Below are positions 25,286 through 33,474 of a stretch of 39,808 nt of DNA, in pieces; position 1 is the stretch's first letter; every line of letters begins with the position of its first letter. The position numbers were made by a program, and so were the translations under genes. The notes under the pieces were generated by a model, which worked only from the letters and a program-made list of their open reading frames with translations, was not told the DNA's origin and ran no database searches. This DNA comes from a bacterium (lineage in GTDB: Bacteria > SZUA-79 > Acidulodesulfobacterales > Acidulodesulfobacteraceae), in NCBI GenBank assembly GCA_021789605.1, contig JAJYJI010000014.1, positions 1-39,808 of the forward strand, written 5' to 3'.

Positions 25286-27285
25286 TGAATAAAACAAATC
25301 TATTTGTCAGCGGAACCGAAGGCGACAAAGGCATTGTCCTTGGAAATGAAGCGATAGCGCGCGGGGCGTTAGAAGCGGGCATTGGTTATGCGTCGATGTA
25401 TCCGGGAACGCCGGCATCGGAAATTATCGCCGTACTCGATAAAAATAAAAAAAAAATAGAAAATCTATATACGGAATTCAGTTTAAACGAGCACATTTCT
25501 CTTCACGGAGCCATAGGCGCTTCATGGTCGGGCATAAGGTCGCTTTGCGCCATGAAGAACGTTGGGCTTAACGTTGCGAGCGAACCCGCGCAGTTTCTAT
25601 CTTATACGGGCGTAAAGGCGGGATTGGTCGTCGCCATAGGGTCGGACCCCGGCGCGCCGAGCAGTTCAAACGAGCAGGACGACAGATGGTACAGCCTGCA
25701 TACCTATATGCCGATAATCGAACCTTCAAATATTCAGGAAGCAAAAGATTTTACAAAAAACGCTTTCGATATATCGGAAGCGTTTTCTTTCGGCATTATA
25801 TTAATGGCTCCTTCAAGATTATGCCATAATGCTGGAAGACTTTATTTCGGCAGTTTAAGAGGCAGGTCTGATATTAAGGGGAATTTTAAAAAAGACCCTG
25901 AAAACTATTTGAATCTTTTTAATATGGCGGTTAAAAATCATGCTAAATATTTAAAAAGAAACGAAATGCTTAAAAACTTTCTTATAACGTCGGATTTTAA
26001 CAAAATTATAAACTCAAGTTCTTCTAAAATAGGTTTTATATCTTCGGGCGTCATTTATGCCCATTTAATGGAATCCTTGGATATTCTAGGCATTTACGAC
26101 CATAAAATATTAAAATTGGGCTTTACATTTCCCATACCGAACGAACTTATAAAAAATTTTTTTAAAGGACTTGAAAAAGTCGTCATCATTGAAGAAGCCG
26201 AAGGATTTTTGGAATTTCAAATTAAAAAAATAGCTTATGAAACCGGTTTCAGGGGCGAGATACACGGAAAGGATTTTTTTAAACAGGCTGGAGAGCTGAC
26301 CTTGGACGATGTAATCGCCGGTACGGCAAAATTTTTAGAAAAGCCTCCTCCCGTTTTTTTTGATTTGGCGTTAAAAAAGAACAAAGAATTGCTGAATAAA
26401 GATAAAATGCCCCAAAGGTCGGGAACTTTTTGCGTAGGATGTCCCCATCGCGCGACGTTTTATTCTATCCTAAAGGCAGTCGGATATTCAAATACGGAAG
26501 CAAAAGAAAGAGACGTAGTTATAGCCGGAGATATAGGATGTTATACTCTGGGCCTTTTGCCGCCTTATAACGCAATGGATTTTCTTACGTGTATGAATGC
26601 CGGACTCGGTATAGGGCAGGCTATAAGCATTTTCGATAAAAGTAAAAAGGTCATTGCGCTTGTAGGGGATTCGACCTTTTTTCATTCCGGCATTCCGGTA
26701 TTGCTTAATGCGGTCCAAAACAATGCGGATATTTTATATATTATTCTTGATAACAGCTGGACGGCAATGACGGGACATCAAAAGACCCCTTCCACCCGGG
26801 AAGATATAGACGGCACCCCGTCCGCGAACACTTTGAATTTGAAGGATTTAGTAAAATCTCTTGGGGTGGAATATATTAAAAGCATCGACCCTAATAGCGT
26901 GAAAAGATTTGCTTCCCTGATTAAAAGCGCATTGAAAGAACCGGGAGTAAAGGTAATAATTGCCAAGAGAGAATGCGTTCTTCAGGAAATCAGAAGGGAC
27001 AGGCTTTTAGGGAAAAATAAAGGGTCTCTTCATGAAATAGAAGGCTCTCTTTACGAGATTCAAAAGTCGAGGTGCGTAAAATGCGATGAATGTTTCGTCG
27101 AACTTGGCTGTCCTGCTATTATCCTTAAAAAGGATGCGGAAGAAAAGGGCGAATATTATTATATCGACCCCGTTTCTTGCGTAAAATGCGGCGTATGCCA
27201 CGAAGTTTGCCCAAATAGCGCAATACGAAAAGTAGAATTTAATTTAAATTCAAAATTTAAATTAAAACAAAAAATTAATATATGA
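25285..27285 (+). CDS. iorA: Indolepyruvate ferredoxin oxidoreductase alpha subunit
   Basis: IorA is the TPP-containing subunit that oxidatively decarboxylates aryl-pyruvates to acyl-CoA, reducing ferredoxin. The 666-residue protein has the pyrimidine-side domain (GNEAIARGALEAG, MYPGTPASEI, SLHGAIGASWSG), a central domain and the TPP-binding domain. The last has FCVGCPHRA, GDIGCYTLG and VGDSTFFHSGIP with LDNSWTAMTGHQ. At the C-terminus (about residues 596-645) are two ferredoxin motifs, CVKCDECFVELGCP and CVKCGVCHEVCP. The first is of the unusual IOR spacing. It overlaps metF by 1 bp and iorB by 4 bp. Confidence 0.94.
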   Translation: MNKTNLFVSGTEGDKGIVLGNEAIARGALEAGIGYASMYPGTPASEIIAVLDKNKKKIENLYTEFSLNEHISLHGAIGASWSGIRSLCAMKNVGLNVASEPAQFLSYTGVKAGLVVAIGSDPGAPSSSNEQDDRWYSLHTYMPIIEPSNIQEAKDFTKNAFDISEAFSFGIILMAPSRLCHNAGRLYFGSLRGRSDIKGNFKKDPENYLNLFNMAVKNHAKYLKRNEMLKNFLITSDFNKIINSSSSKIGFISSGVIYAHLMESLDILGIYDHKILKLGFTFPIPNELIKNFFKGLEKVVIIEEAEGFLEFQIKKIAYETGFRGEIHGKDFFKQAGELTLDDVIAGTAKFLEKPPPVFFDLALKKNKELLNKDKMPQRSGTFCVGCPHRATFYSILKAVGYSNTEAKERDVVIAGDIGCYTLGLLPPYNAMDFLTCMNAGLGIGQAISIFDKSKKVIALVGDSTFFHSGIPVLLNAVQNNADILYIILDNSWTAMTGHQKTPSTREDIDGTPSANTLNLKDLVKSLGVEYIKSIDPNSVKRFASLIKSALKEPGVKVIIAKRECVLQEIRRDRLLGKNKGSLHEIEGSLYEIQKSRCVKCDECFVELGCPAIILKKDAEEKGEYYYIDPVSCVKCGVCHEVCPNSAIRKVEFNLNSKFKLKQKINI

Positions 27286-27899
27286 AAAAATTTAATATTG
27301 CTATAGTGGGACTTGGAGGCCAGGGCATTATAACGATGGGCACCGTTATGAAAAATGCCGCTTTAAGTTCCGATTTGCTCGATGTGTCCGGTTCGGAAAG
27401 AAGAGGGGGAGCCCAGAGGGAAGGCTATGTAGAAACATTTGTCAAATATATTTTTTACGAAAATGAATCCGAACTGAAAGACCCAAGAAAAAATATGCAT
27501 TCCCCTATGATAGAAGCGGGGGGCGCCGATGTTTTAATATCTTTAGAACCCTTAGAAACATTAAGAGGCGCCTGTTATTTAAACGCAAATTCCACCGTAA
27601 TTTTTAACAGGACGCCTCATATTCCTATAAGCGTAAGGATGGGCCAGTCGTCTTATCCTGATATTTCCTTTATAGATTTAGAGCTCAGAAAAATAACGGA
27701 AAAAATTTTTTCTTACGATTTCGATAAAATATGTACCGATAATTTTAATTCGCTTACGCAAAGAAATATCATTGCGCTGGGCGGGCTGTTTGCCAAGACC
27801 GATATGCCCATAGAGTCTTCGGCCATAGAGGCCATACTGTCCGAAGGCAAAGGGGCATCCGATAATTTAAAAGCTTTCGATTTAGGTTTGAAACTTTGA
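27282..27899 (+). CDS. iorB: Indolepyruvate ferredoxin oxidoreductase beta subunit
   Basis: The 205-residue gamma-type 2-oxoacid:acceptor oxidoreductase domain begins FNIAIVGLGGQGIITMGTV and contains the conserved DVSGSERRGGAQREGYV block. It pairs with IorA to form the complete enzyme. Start and stop overlap both neighbours by 4 bp (iorA upstream, the uracil glycosylase downstream), so it is in one transcript with metF and iorA. Confidence 0.93.
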   Translation: MKKFNIAIVGLGGQGIITMGTVMKNAALSSDLLDVSGSERRGGAQREGYVETFVKYIFYENESELKDPRKNMHSPMIEAGGADVLISLEPLETLRGACYLNANSTVIFNRTPHIPISVRMGQSSYPDISFIDLELRKITEKIFSYDFDKICTDNFNSLTQRNIIALGGLFAKTDMPIESSAIEAILSEGKGASDNLKAFDLGLKL

Positions 27900-28630
27900 A
27901 CGGCGCCGAATTAAAAGAATTAAAACTGTTCATTGAAGATTTAAAATCTTTTATTACAGATTATAAAGAATATTTTACGGTAATGCTTGCAATTTCCGAT
28001 GCAGGCCCTTTAACCATTAATTTAGAAAAATTCGCGGATAAAAAGGAAAAAAACGATTTGGAATCATCCGTACAAGGCAGATTAAAGTTATTAAAAGACG
28101 TAACGGTGAATGACTGCGTAAAATGCAGATTAAGCAAGTCGCGGAAAAACATAGTTTTCGGAGAGGGTAATTATAGAAGCAAGCTGATGTTTATAGGAGA
28201 AGGTCCGGGAGCGGAGGAAGACAATACTGGAAGGCCTTTCGTAGGCAGGGCGGGGATGTTGTTAACTAAGATTATAGAGTCTATAAACCTTAAAAGGGAA
28301 GACGTTTATATAGCAAATATAATTAAATGCAGGCCTCCCGAAAACAGGAATCCTATGGATGACGAGATAGCCGCATGCACGCCTTTCTTAAAAGAGCAGA
28401 TAGCTATAATTAAGCCGAAAATAATTTGCGCTTTGGGCAAATTTGCCGCCGAATTTATTATAGGCAAGGATAAGGGCTCAATATCTTCCGTTAGGGGAAA
28501 GGAATTTAATTACGGAGGCATAACCGTAATACCGACGTATCATCCTTCATATTTATTGAGAAATCCTAATGCTAAAAGGGAAACATGGGAAGATATGAAA
28601 AAAATAAGAGATATATATATTAAGATTTAA
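27896..28630 (+). CDS. Family 4 uracil-DNA glycosylase
   Basis: This 244-residue enzyme removes uracil from DNA in base-excision repair. It has the 4Fe-4S cysteines Cys74, Cys77 (DCVKCRLS), Cys145 (IIKCRPPENRNP) and Cys161 (AACTPFL). The active-site motif is GEGPGAEEDNTGRPFVGRAG and the C-terminal motif is HPSYLLRN with His216. An N-terminal extension of about 60 residues has no motif I recognise. The start is TTG 27896 overlapping the iorB stop; a later start is possible. Family 4 enzymes are typical of anaerobes and thermophiles but are widespread. Confidence 0.92.
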   Translation: MNGAELKELKLFIEDLKSFITDYKEYFTVMLAISDAGPLTINLEKFADKKEKNDLESSVQGRLKLLKDVTVNDCVKCRLSKSRKNIVFGEGNYRSKLMFIGEGPGAEEDNTGRPFVGRAGMLLTKIIESINLKREDVYIANIIKCRPPENRNPMDDEIAACTPFLKEQIAIIKPKIICALGKFAAEFIIGKDKGSISSVRGKEFNYGGITVIPTYHPSYLLRNPNAKRETWEDMKKIRDIYIKI

Positions 28631-28725
28631 TTAATTTTAAATTTAATTTAATGTTGATAAAAATAGTTATATAATAATAACTAAGCCCGGATGCTTTAAT
28701 TTAAATAATTATAATTTATAAAATT

Positions 28726-29181
28726 ATGGCTTATTTTGCTGATGTTTTAATATTTTTTGCTTTTATATTCGTTATAACGGATTTTTTTGCAATGAGTTAC
28801 GGCGTTTTCACCACCGCCGGAGCGGTTTTTTTTGTCGTAGGAACCGTCATTCTTTTCTCTGTTATGCATACCGTTCCTTCTTTCTTTCTTAGAATCGTGC
28901 TGCCTACCTATATTACGTTGACGATTTTTGTATCTATTTTTGTTTATTTGGGATATAAAGCATACAGGTCAAAAGTAAAAATAGGAGGAGCTACTTTATT
29001 GAAAGAGGTCGGAGAGGTCGCCAAAGACATTAAAGCTGGAGGCGAAGGTAAAATTGTTGTTAATGGGGAATTATGGACGGCTTTTTCGGATTATGAAATA
29101 GCGAAGGGTTCCAAAGCTATTATAATAGAAATAGACAAGAGGCTCAGGCTTAAGGTTAAGCCGCATGATAACAGAGAATAG
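28726..29181 (+). CDS. NfeD-like membrane protein, C-terminal OB-fold type
   Basis: The 151-residue protein has three hydrophobic segments in its first 85 residues. A soluble OB-fold domain of the NfeD C-terminal type follows (VGEVAKDIKAGGEGKIVVNGELWTA...KGSKAIIIEIDKRLRLKV; key string VNGELWTAFSDYEIAKG). NfeD proteins are partners of stomatin/SPFH proteins in membrane microdomains, and the next gene encodes such a protein 48 bp downstream. This is the short form lacking the ClpP-like serine protease domain. Confidence 0.85.
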   Translation: MAYFADVLIFFAFIFVITDFFAMSYGVFTTAGAVFFVVGTVILFSVMHTVPSFFLRIVLPTYITLTIFVSIFVYLGYKAYRSKVKIGGATLLKEVGEVAKDIKAGGEGKIVVNGELWTAFSDYEIAKGSKAIIIEIDKRLRLKVKPHDNRE

Positions 29182-29229
29182 ATGCGATGCGGCAAATAAC
29201 ATTTAATCGTTTAATTTGGAGGACGCGTT

Positions 29230-30000
29230 ATGGATTCTGGAGGAATTTTTTTTGCGGTTATAATAATCGTTGCAATAATCGTGGTTTTAAATGCGGTAAG
29301 AATTATAAACGAGTACGATAGGGCCGTCATTTTCAGGCTGGGCAGGGCAATCAGGGTTAAAGGCCCCGGATTGATACTTTTATGGCCGGTAATAGACAGG
29401 ATGGTCAGGGTAACCCTAAGGATAATAACGCTCGACGTGCCGCCGCAGGACGTTATTACAAAGGACAACGTAACGCTGAAAATCAGCGCGGTAGTATATT
29501 ATAAAGTCGTGGACCCGCTTAATGCCATAGTCCAGGTTTACGATTATAATTACGCGGTATCGCAGCTGGCTCAGACGACCTTAAGAAGCGTATGCGGCGA
29601 GGGAGAGCTAGACAAGCTTTTATCGGAAAGGGAAAAAATAAATATGGAGATTCAAGATATACTCGATAAGCATACCGGTCCGTGGGGCATTAAAGTTACC
29701 GTGGTAGAACTTAAACAGATAGACCTTCCGCAGGATATGCAAAGAGCTATGGCCAGGCAGGCGGAAGCCGAAAGAGACAGAAGAGCAAAGATAATAAACG
29801 CCGACGGTGAATTTCAGGCGGCGCAAAGACTTAGCGACGCCGCTAAGATTATAGCCGAAAACCCTATGGCGCTTCAGCTCCGTTATCTTCAAACGTTAAA
29901 CGAGATTTCTTCGACTAATAATACGACGATGATTATGCCTATACCTTTAGACATTCTAAGGGAAGTGGGAAAAAGCATAACAGGCGTCAGCGCAAAATAA
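29230..30000 (+). CDS. Stomatin/slipin-family SPFH protein
   Basis: The 256-residue protein has one N-terminal membrane segment ([18 protein letters not shown]), then the SPFH/band-7 domain with [39 protein letters not shown] and [16 protein letters not shown] charged helix follows ([19 protein letters not shown]), which supports oligomer rings. Prokaryotic slipins are encoded beside NfeD, as here, and are thought to organise membrane domains. The ribosome site TTTGGAGG precedes ATG 29230. Confidence 0.92.
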   Translation: MDSGGIFFAVIIIVAIIVVLNAVRIINEYDRAVIFRLGRAIRVKGPGLILLWPVIDRMVRVTLRIITLDVPPQDVITKDNVTLKISAVVYYKVVDPLNAIVQVYDYNYAVSQLAQTTLRSVCGEGELDKLLSEREKINMEIQDILDKHTGPWGIKVTVVELKQIDLPQDMQRAMARQAEAERDRRAKIINADGEFQAAQRLSDAAKIIAENPMALQLRYLQTLNEISSTNNTTMIMPIPLDILREVGKSITGVSAK

Positions 30001-30050
30001 GAAATAACGCAGGCTAATAACGTATAATCGTAAAGAAATGGAGGATTAAA

Positions 30051-30944
30051 ATGGAACTCGGAATGATAGGACTCGGGCGCATGGGTATGAATATGGTGTT
30101 AAGATTATTACAGGACGGACACAGGGTCGTAGTTTTTAACAGGACGGTTTCCAAAGAAGAGATGGTTATAAATAAAGGAGCAATCGGTTCGAATTCCGTT
30201 AAAGAATTTATCGGCAAACTTTCTTATCCGAGAATCGTATGGCTAATGGTTCCAAGCGGGGAGCCGACAGATGATATGCTTAACGAAGTTCTGCAATATA
30301 CGCAAAAGGGCGACATAATAATAGACGGAGGCAATTCATATTATAAAGATTCTATAAGAAGGGCAAAACTTTGCGGCGGAAAAGATATTAAATTTATGGA
30401 CTGCGGTACCAGCGGCGGAATCTGGGGGTTAAAAGAAGGGTATTGCTCTATGATAGGCGGAGAAGAGGACGCGTTCAAATATTGCGAGCCTATTTATAAA
30501 ACCTTAGCTCCCGAAAACGGTTATCTGCATGTAGGAACGCACGGTTCCGGACATTTCGTAAAGATGGTTCATAACGCAATAGAATACGGCATGATGGAGG
30601 CATACGCGGAAGGGTTCGAAATTATGAAGGCAAGCAATTTCGATATAAATCTCGAAAGGGTTTCCGGTTTGTGGAACCATGCTTCGGTGGTTCGTTCCTG
30701 GCTTTTAGAACTTGCAAACAATGCTCTTAGGGAAGACCCCGAACTTAATAATATTAAACCCATAGTGGACGATTCCGGAGAAGGAAGGTGGACTCTGCAG
30801 GAGGCTATAGACAAAGCTATCCCCGCTCCCGTTATCGCCGATTCAGTATTTATGAGATTCAGGTCGAGGCAGAACAATTCATTCGCGGCAAGGATGCTTG
30901 CGGCATTAAGGCATCAGTTCGGAGGGCATCCTATATATAAGTAG
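30051..30944 (+). CDS. gnd: 6-phosphogluconate dehydrogenase (decarboxylating), short GndA-type
   Basis: This enzyme converts 6-phosphogluconate to ribulose 5-phosphate and CO2 with NAD(P)+. The 297-residue protein starts MELGMIGLGRMGMNMVLRLL with the Rossmann GLGRMG at 7-12. It has the substrate-binding DCGTSGGIWGLKEGY and the catalytic Lys/Asn region VKMVHNAIEYGMMEAYAEG. The length matches the short, YqeC-like form rather than the 470-residue enzyme. It heads a pentose-phosphate cluster with zwf, tkt and tal. Confidence 0.93.
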   Translation: MELGMIGLGRMGMNMVLRLLQDGHRVVVFNRTVSKEEMVINKGAIGSNSVKEFIGKLSYPRIVWLMVPSGEPTDDMLNEVLQYTQKGDIIIDGGNSYYKDSIRRAKLCGGKDIKFMDCGTSGGIWGLKEGYCSMIGGEEDAFKYCEPIYKTLAPENGYLHVGTHGSGHFVKMVHNAIEYGMMEAYAEGFEIMKASNFDINLERVSGLWNHASVVRSWLLELANNALREDPELNNIKPIVDDSGEGRWTLQEAIDKAIPAPVIADSVFMRFRSRQNNSFAARMLAALRHQFGGHPIYK

Positions 30945-31103
30945 GTATAAATAATTAATCGGCACCTCATTTTGATTGAGGGTAGCATTTAACAACCGGC
31001 GCAAGTTGTCTTGACGGCGTATGGTAAACACATGTAAAGACGATGAAATGGTTTTGTTTTTTTTTAGTATTCTCTGTCAAAAAGAATAACTAAGGGGTTG
31101 ATT

Positions 31104-31730
31104 ATGCTGATAGATATAAGTATGGATATAGAAGACGGAATGATTCACTGGCCTACAGACCCGGGCGTCTCAATAAGGCATTTTTCTAATATAAAAAACG
31201 GGGACGGTGCGAATAACAGCGAAATTTGCTTTGGTACGCACACCGGGACACATATAGACGCACCCCGCCATTTTATCGACGGGGGAAGAGGCATAGATAA
31301 AATTAACCCCGAAATTTTGATAGGCAGATGCAGAGTTATAGAGGCCGCCGGCGATATTAAATTTATCTCAAGCGATTTTCTTGCCGATAAGGATATAAAA
31401 AACGGCGAAAGGCTGCTCTTTAAGACTAAAAATTCTTTATGGATAAACGGCAAAGATAAAAATTTTCACGAGGATTATGTTTGCGTAAACGCCGACGGAG
31501 CAAAATTTTTGGTCGAAAAAGGCGTAATTTTAGTAGGAGTGGATTATCTTTCGGTAGAGGGTTATCATATCGGACACGAAACTCATAAGACTTTGCTGGG
31601 AGCCAATATCGCGGTAATCGAGGGATTAAATCTCTTTGAAGTTTCGCCGGGAGATTATAAATTAATTGCCCTGCCTATTAAAATAAAAAATTCCGACGGC
31701 GCGCCTTCTAGAGTTTTATTAGAAAAATAA
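31104..31730 (+). CDS. Cyclase-family metal-dependent hydrolase (kynurenine formamidase-like)
   Basis: The 208-residue protein has the metal-binding signature of the cyclase/KynB family, HTGTHIDAPRHF, with His46, His50, Asp52 and His56. It also has VGVDYLSVEGY, HKTLLGANIAVIEGLNL and the C-terminal LIALPIKI. ATG 31104 is preferred over TTG 31098 because AAGGGG is then 6 bases upstream. Family members hydrolyse cyclic or formyl amide and ester bonds; the substrate is not evident here. It sits between gnd and zwf, where a lactonase would be expected, but no tryptophan-degradation genes are near it. Confidence 0.83.
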   Translation: MLIDISMDIEDGMIHWPTDPGVSIRHFSNIKNGDGANNSEICFGTHTGTHIDAPRHFIDGGRGIDKINPEILIGRCRVIEAAGDIKFISSDFLADKDIKNGERLLFKTKNSLWINGKDKNFHEDYVCVNADGAKFLVEKGVILVGVDYLSVEGYHIGHETHKTLLGANIAVIEGLNLFEVSPGDYKLIALPIKIKNSDGAPSRVLLEK

Positions 31731-31814
31731 ATTATCTTAGGCCAAATCTTCATAATTTATAAATTAAATTTTAACAAAAATTTTAACAAAAATTAAAATA
31801 AAGGCGGCGAATAA

Positions 31815-33314
31815 ATGACCGAAATGAAATCTTCCATAATGGTAATTTTCGGAGCAAGCGGAGATTTAGCGCATATTAAAATATTTCCAGCCTTATATAG
31901 CCTGTGGGAAGACGGTTTTTTCCCGGATAAGTTTTTCATCGTAGGATTTGCCAGAACAGATATGGACGATGAAACTTTCAGGAAAACCGTTTTCAGCGCC
32001 TTAAACGTAAATTGCAGGAAAAAACCCATCAGCGAAGATGAGTTTCTTAATTTTTCAAAGCATGTATTTTATTTAACCTCAAAATACGACGACGGTTCAA
32101 GCTACGACAAATTAGGCGGCTTCATAGAATCCAAAGCTAAAGAATACAATATATCCAAAAACGTAATTTATTATCTTTCTACTCCGCCAAGCGTTTATAT
32201 AAATGTTATCGACGGCATTAAGAATGCCAATCTTACGTCTTACGAATATAAAGGGGAAAATTTTTCAAGAATCGTAATAGAAAAGCCTTTTGGTTACGAT
32301 TATGAAAGCGCAAAGAATTTAAACAGCAAGATTCTTTCCGTATTTAAAGAAGAAGAGGTTTACAGGATAGACCATTATCTTGGGAAAGAAACCGTGCAGA
32401 ATATATTTGCGTTCAGGTTTTCAAACGCAATTTTCGAGCCTATCTGGAACAATAAATTTATCGACCATATACAGATATCCTCCCTTGAATCTATTGGGGT
32501 CGGATTCAGGGCGGGGTATTTCGATAAAGCCGGTATTATAAGGGATATGATGCAAAACCACATGATGCAATTGTTGGCGTCGGTTGCCATAGAGCCTCCG
32601 GCCATCTTTGACGCCGACGATATAAGGAACGAGAAAGCTAAACTTTTGAAAAGCATAAGACCGTTAAGTTTAAACGACGTTAAAAATTTTACCGTAAGAG
32701 GGCAATACGACAGAGGAACCTTGGATAATAAACCGGTAATAAGCTATAAAGAAGAAGACGGAATCCCGGCAAATTCAACCACGGACACATATGTAGCCTT
32801 AAAACTTTTTATAGATAATTATAGATGGGCGGGAGTTCCTTTTTATTTGAGGTCTGGGAAAAGATTAAAAAAACATAAAACCGAAATCGCGGTTTATTTT
32901 AAAAAACTGCCTTACAGTCTTTACGGAAAAGACGGAATAGAAAAGATTAAACAAAATTCTATAATAATTACGATTCAGCCGAACGAAGGAATATCCATAA
33001 ATTTCGGCGCTAAAGCGCCCGGTTTTAAAGTGGACATAGAACCCGTAAATATGGTATTTAATTATAAATCGTCATTCAAACTGACCCCTCCCGATGCTTA
33101 TGAAAGGCTTATTTACGATATAATTCTCGGCGACCAGACGCTTTTTGCAAGATACGACGATACGCTTATCGCGTGGCAGTTTATAACGTCAATAATAAAC
33201 GGCTGGTCCAAAACGGAAACACCCGTATTCCCAAACTATGAAGCGGGGTCTTGGGGCCCCGAAGAAGCGGACGGCCTGATTAATGCCGACGGCAGAAATT
33301 GGAATAACGCATAA
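31815..33314 (+). CDS. zwf: Glucose-6-phosphate 1-dehydrogenase
   Basis: Zwf oxidises glucose 6-phosphate to 6-phosphogluconolactone, the entry step of the oxidative pentose-phosphate pathway. The 499-residue protein has the dinucleotide motif FGASGDLAHIKIFPALY, VIEKPFGYDYESAK and the active-site RIDHYLGKE at 184-192. The C-terminal half has SGKRLKKHKTEIAVYFK and DGRNWNNA. The start is ATG 31815 after AAGGCGGCG. It is the last + strand gene of the cluster and faces tkt. Confidence 0.95.
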   Translation: MTEMKSSIMVIFGASGDLAHIKIFPALYSLWEDGFFPDKFFIVGFARTDMDDETFRKTVFSALNVNCRKKPISEDEFLNFSKHVFYLTSKYDDGSSYDKLGGFIESKAKEYNISKNVIYYLSTPPSVYINVIDGIKNANLTSYEYKGENFSRIVIEKPFGYDYESAKNLNSKILSVFKEEEVYRIDHYLGKETVQNIFAFRFSNAIFEPIWNNKFIDHIQISSLESIGVGFRAGYFDKAGIIRDMMQNHMMQLLASVAIEPPAIFDADDIRNEKAKLLKSIRPLSLNDVKNFTVRGQYDRGTLDNKPVISYKEEDGIPANSTTDTYVALKLFIDNYRWAGVPFYLRSGKRLKKHKTEIAVYFKKLPYSLYGKDGIEKIKQNSIIITIQPNEGISINFGAKAPGFKVDIEPVNMVFNYKSSFKLTPPDAYERLIYDIILGDQTLFARYDDTLIAWQFITSIINGWSKTETPVFPNYEAGSWGPEEADGLINADGRNWNNA

Positions 33315-33474
33315 TAACTAAAAAACTACATAGGGAAAATTATTTTTCCGGATAAACGGCATGCGTTTGCATGAGTTTATATCACCATCTTTTGCCAGCA
33401 TCAAAGACAGGACTTGATAAATAAATTTGTTGCTTTCCGGAACGGCTTCTATTTAATAATTTATAATCAAATTA

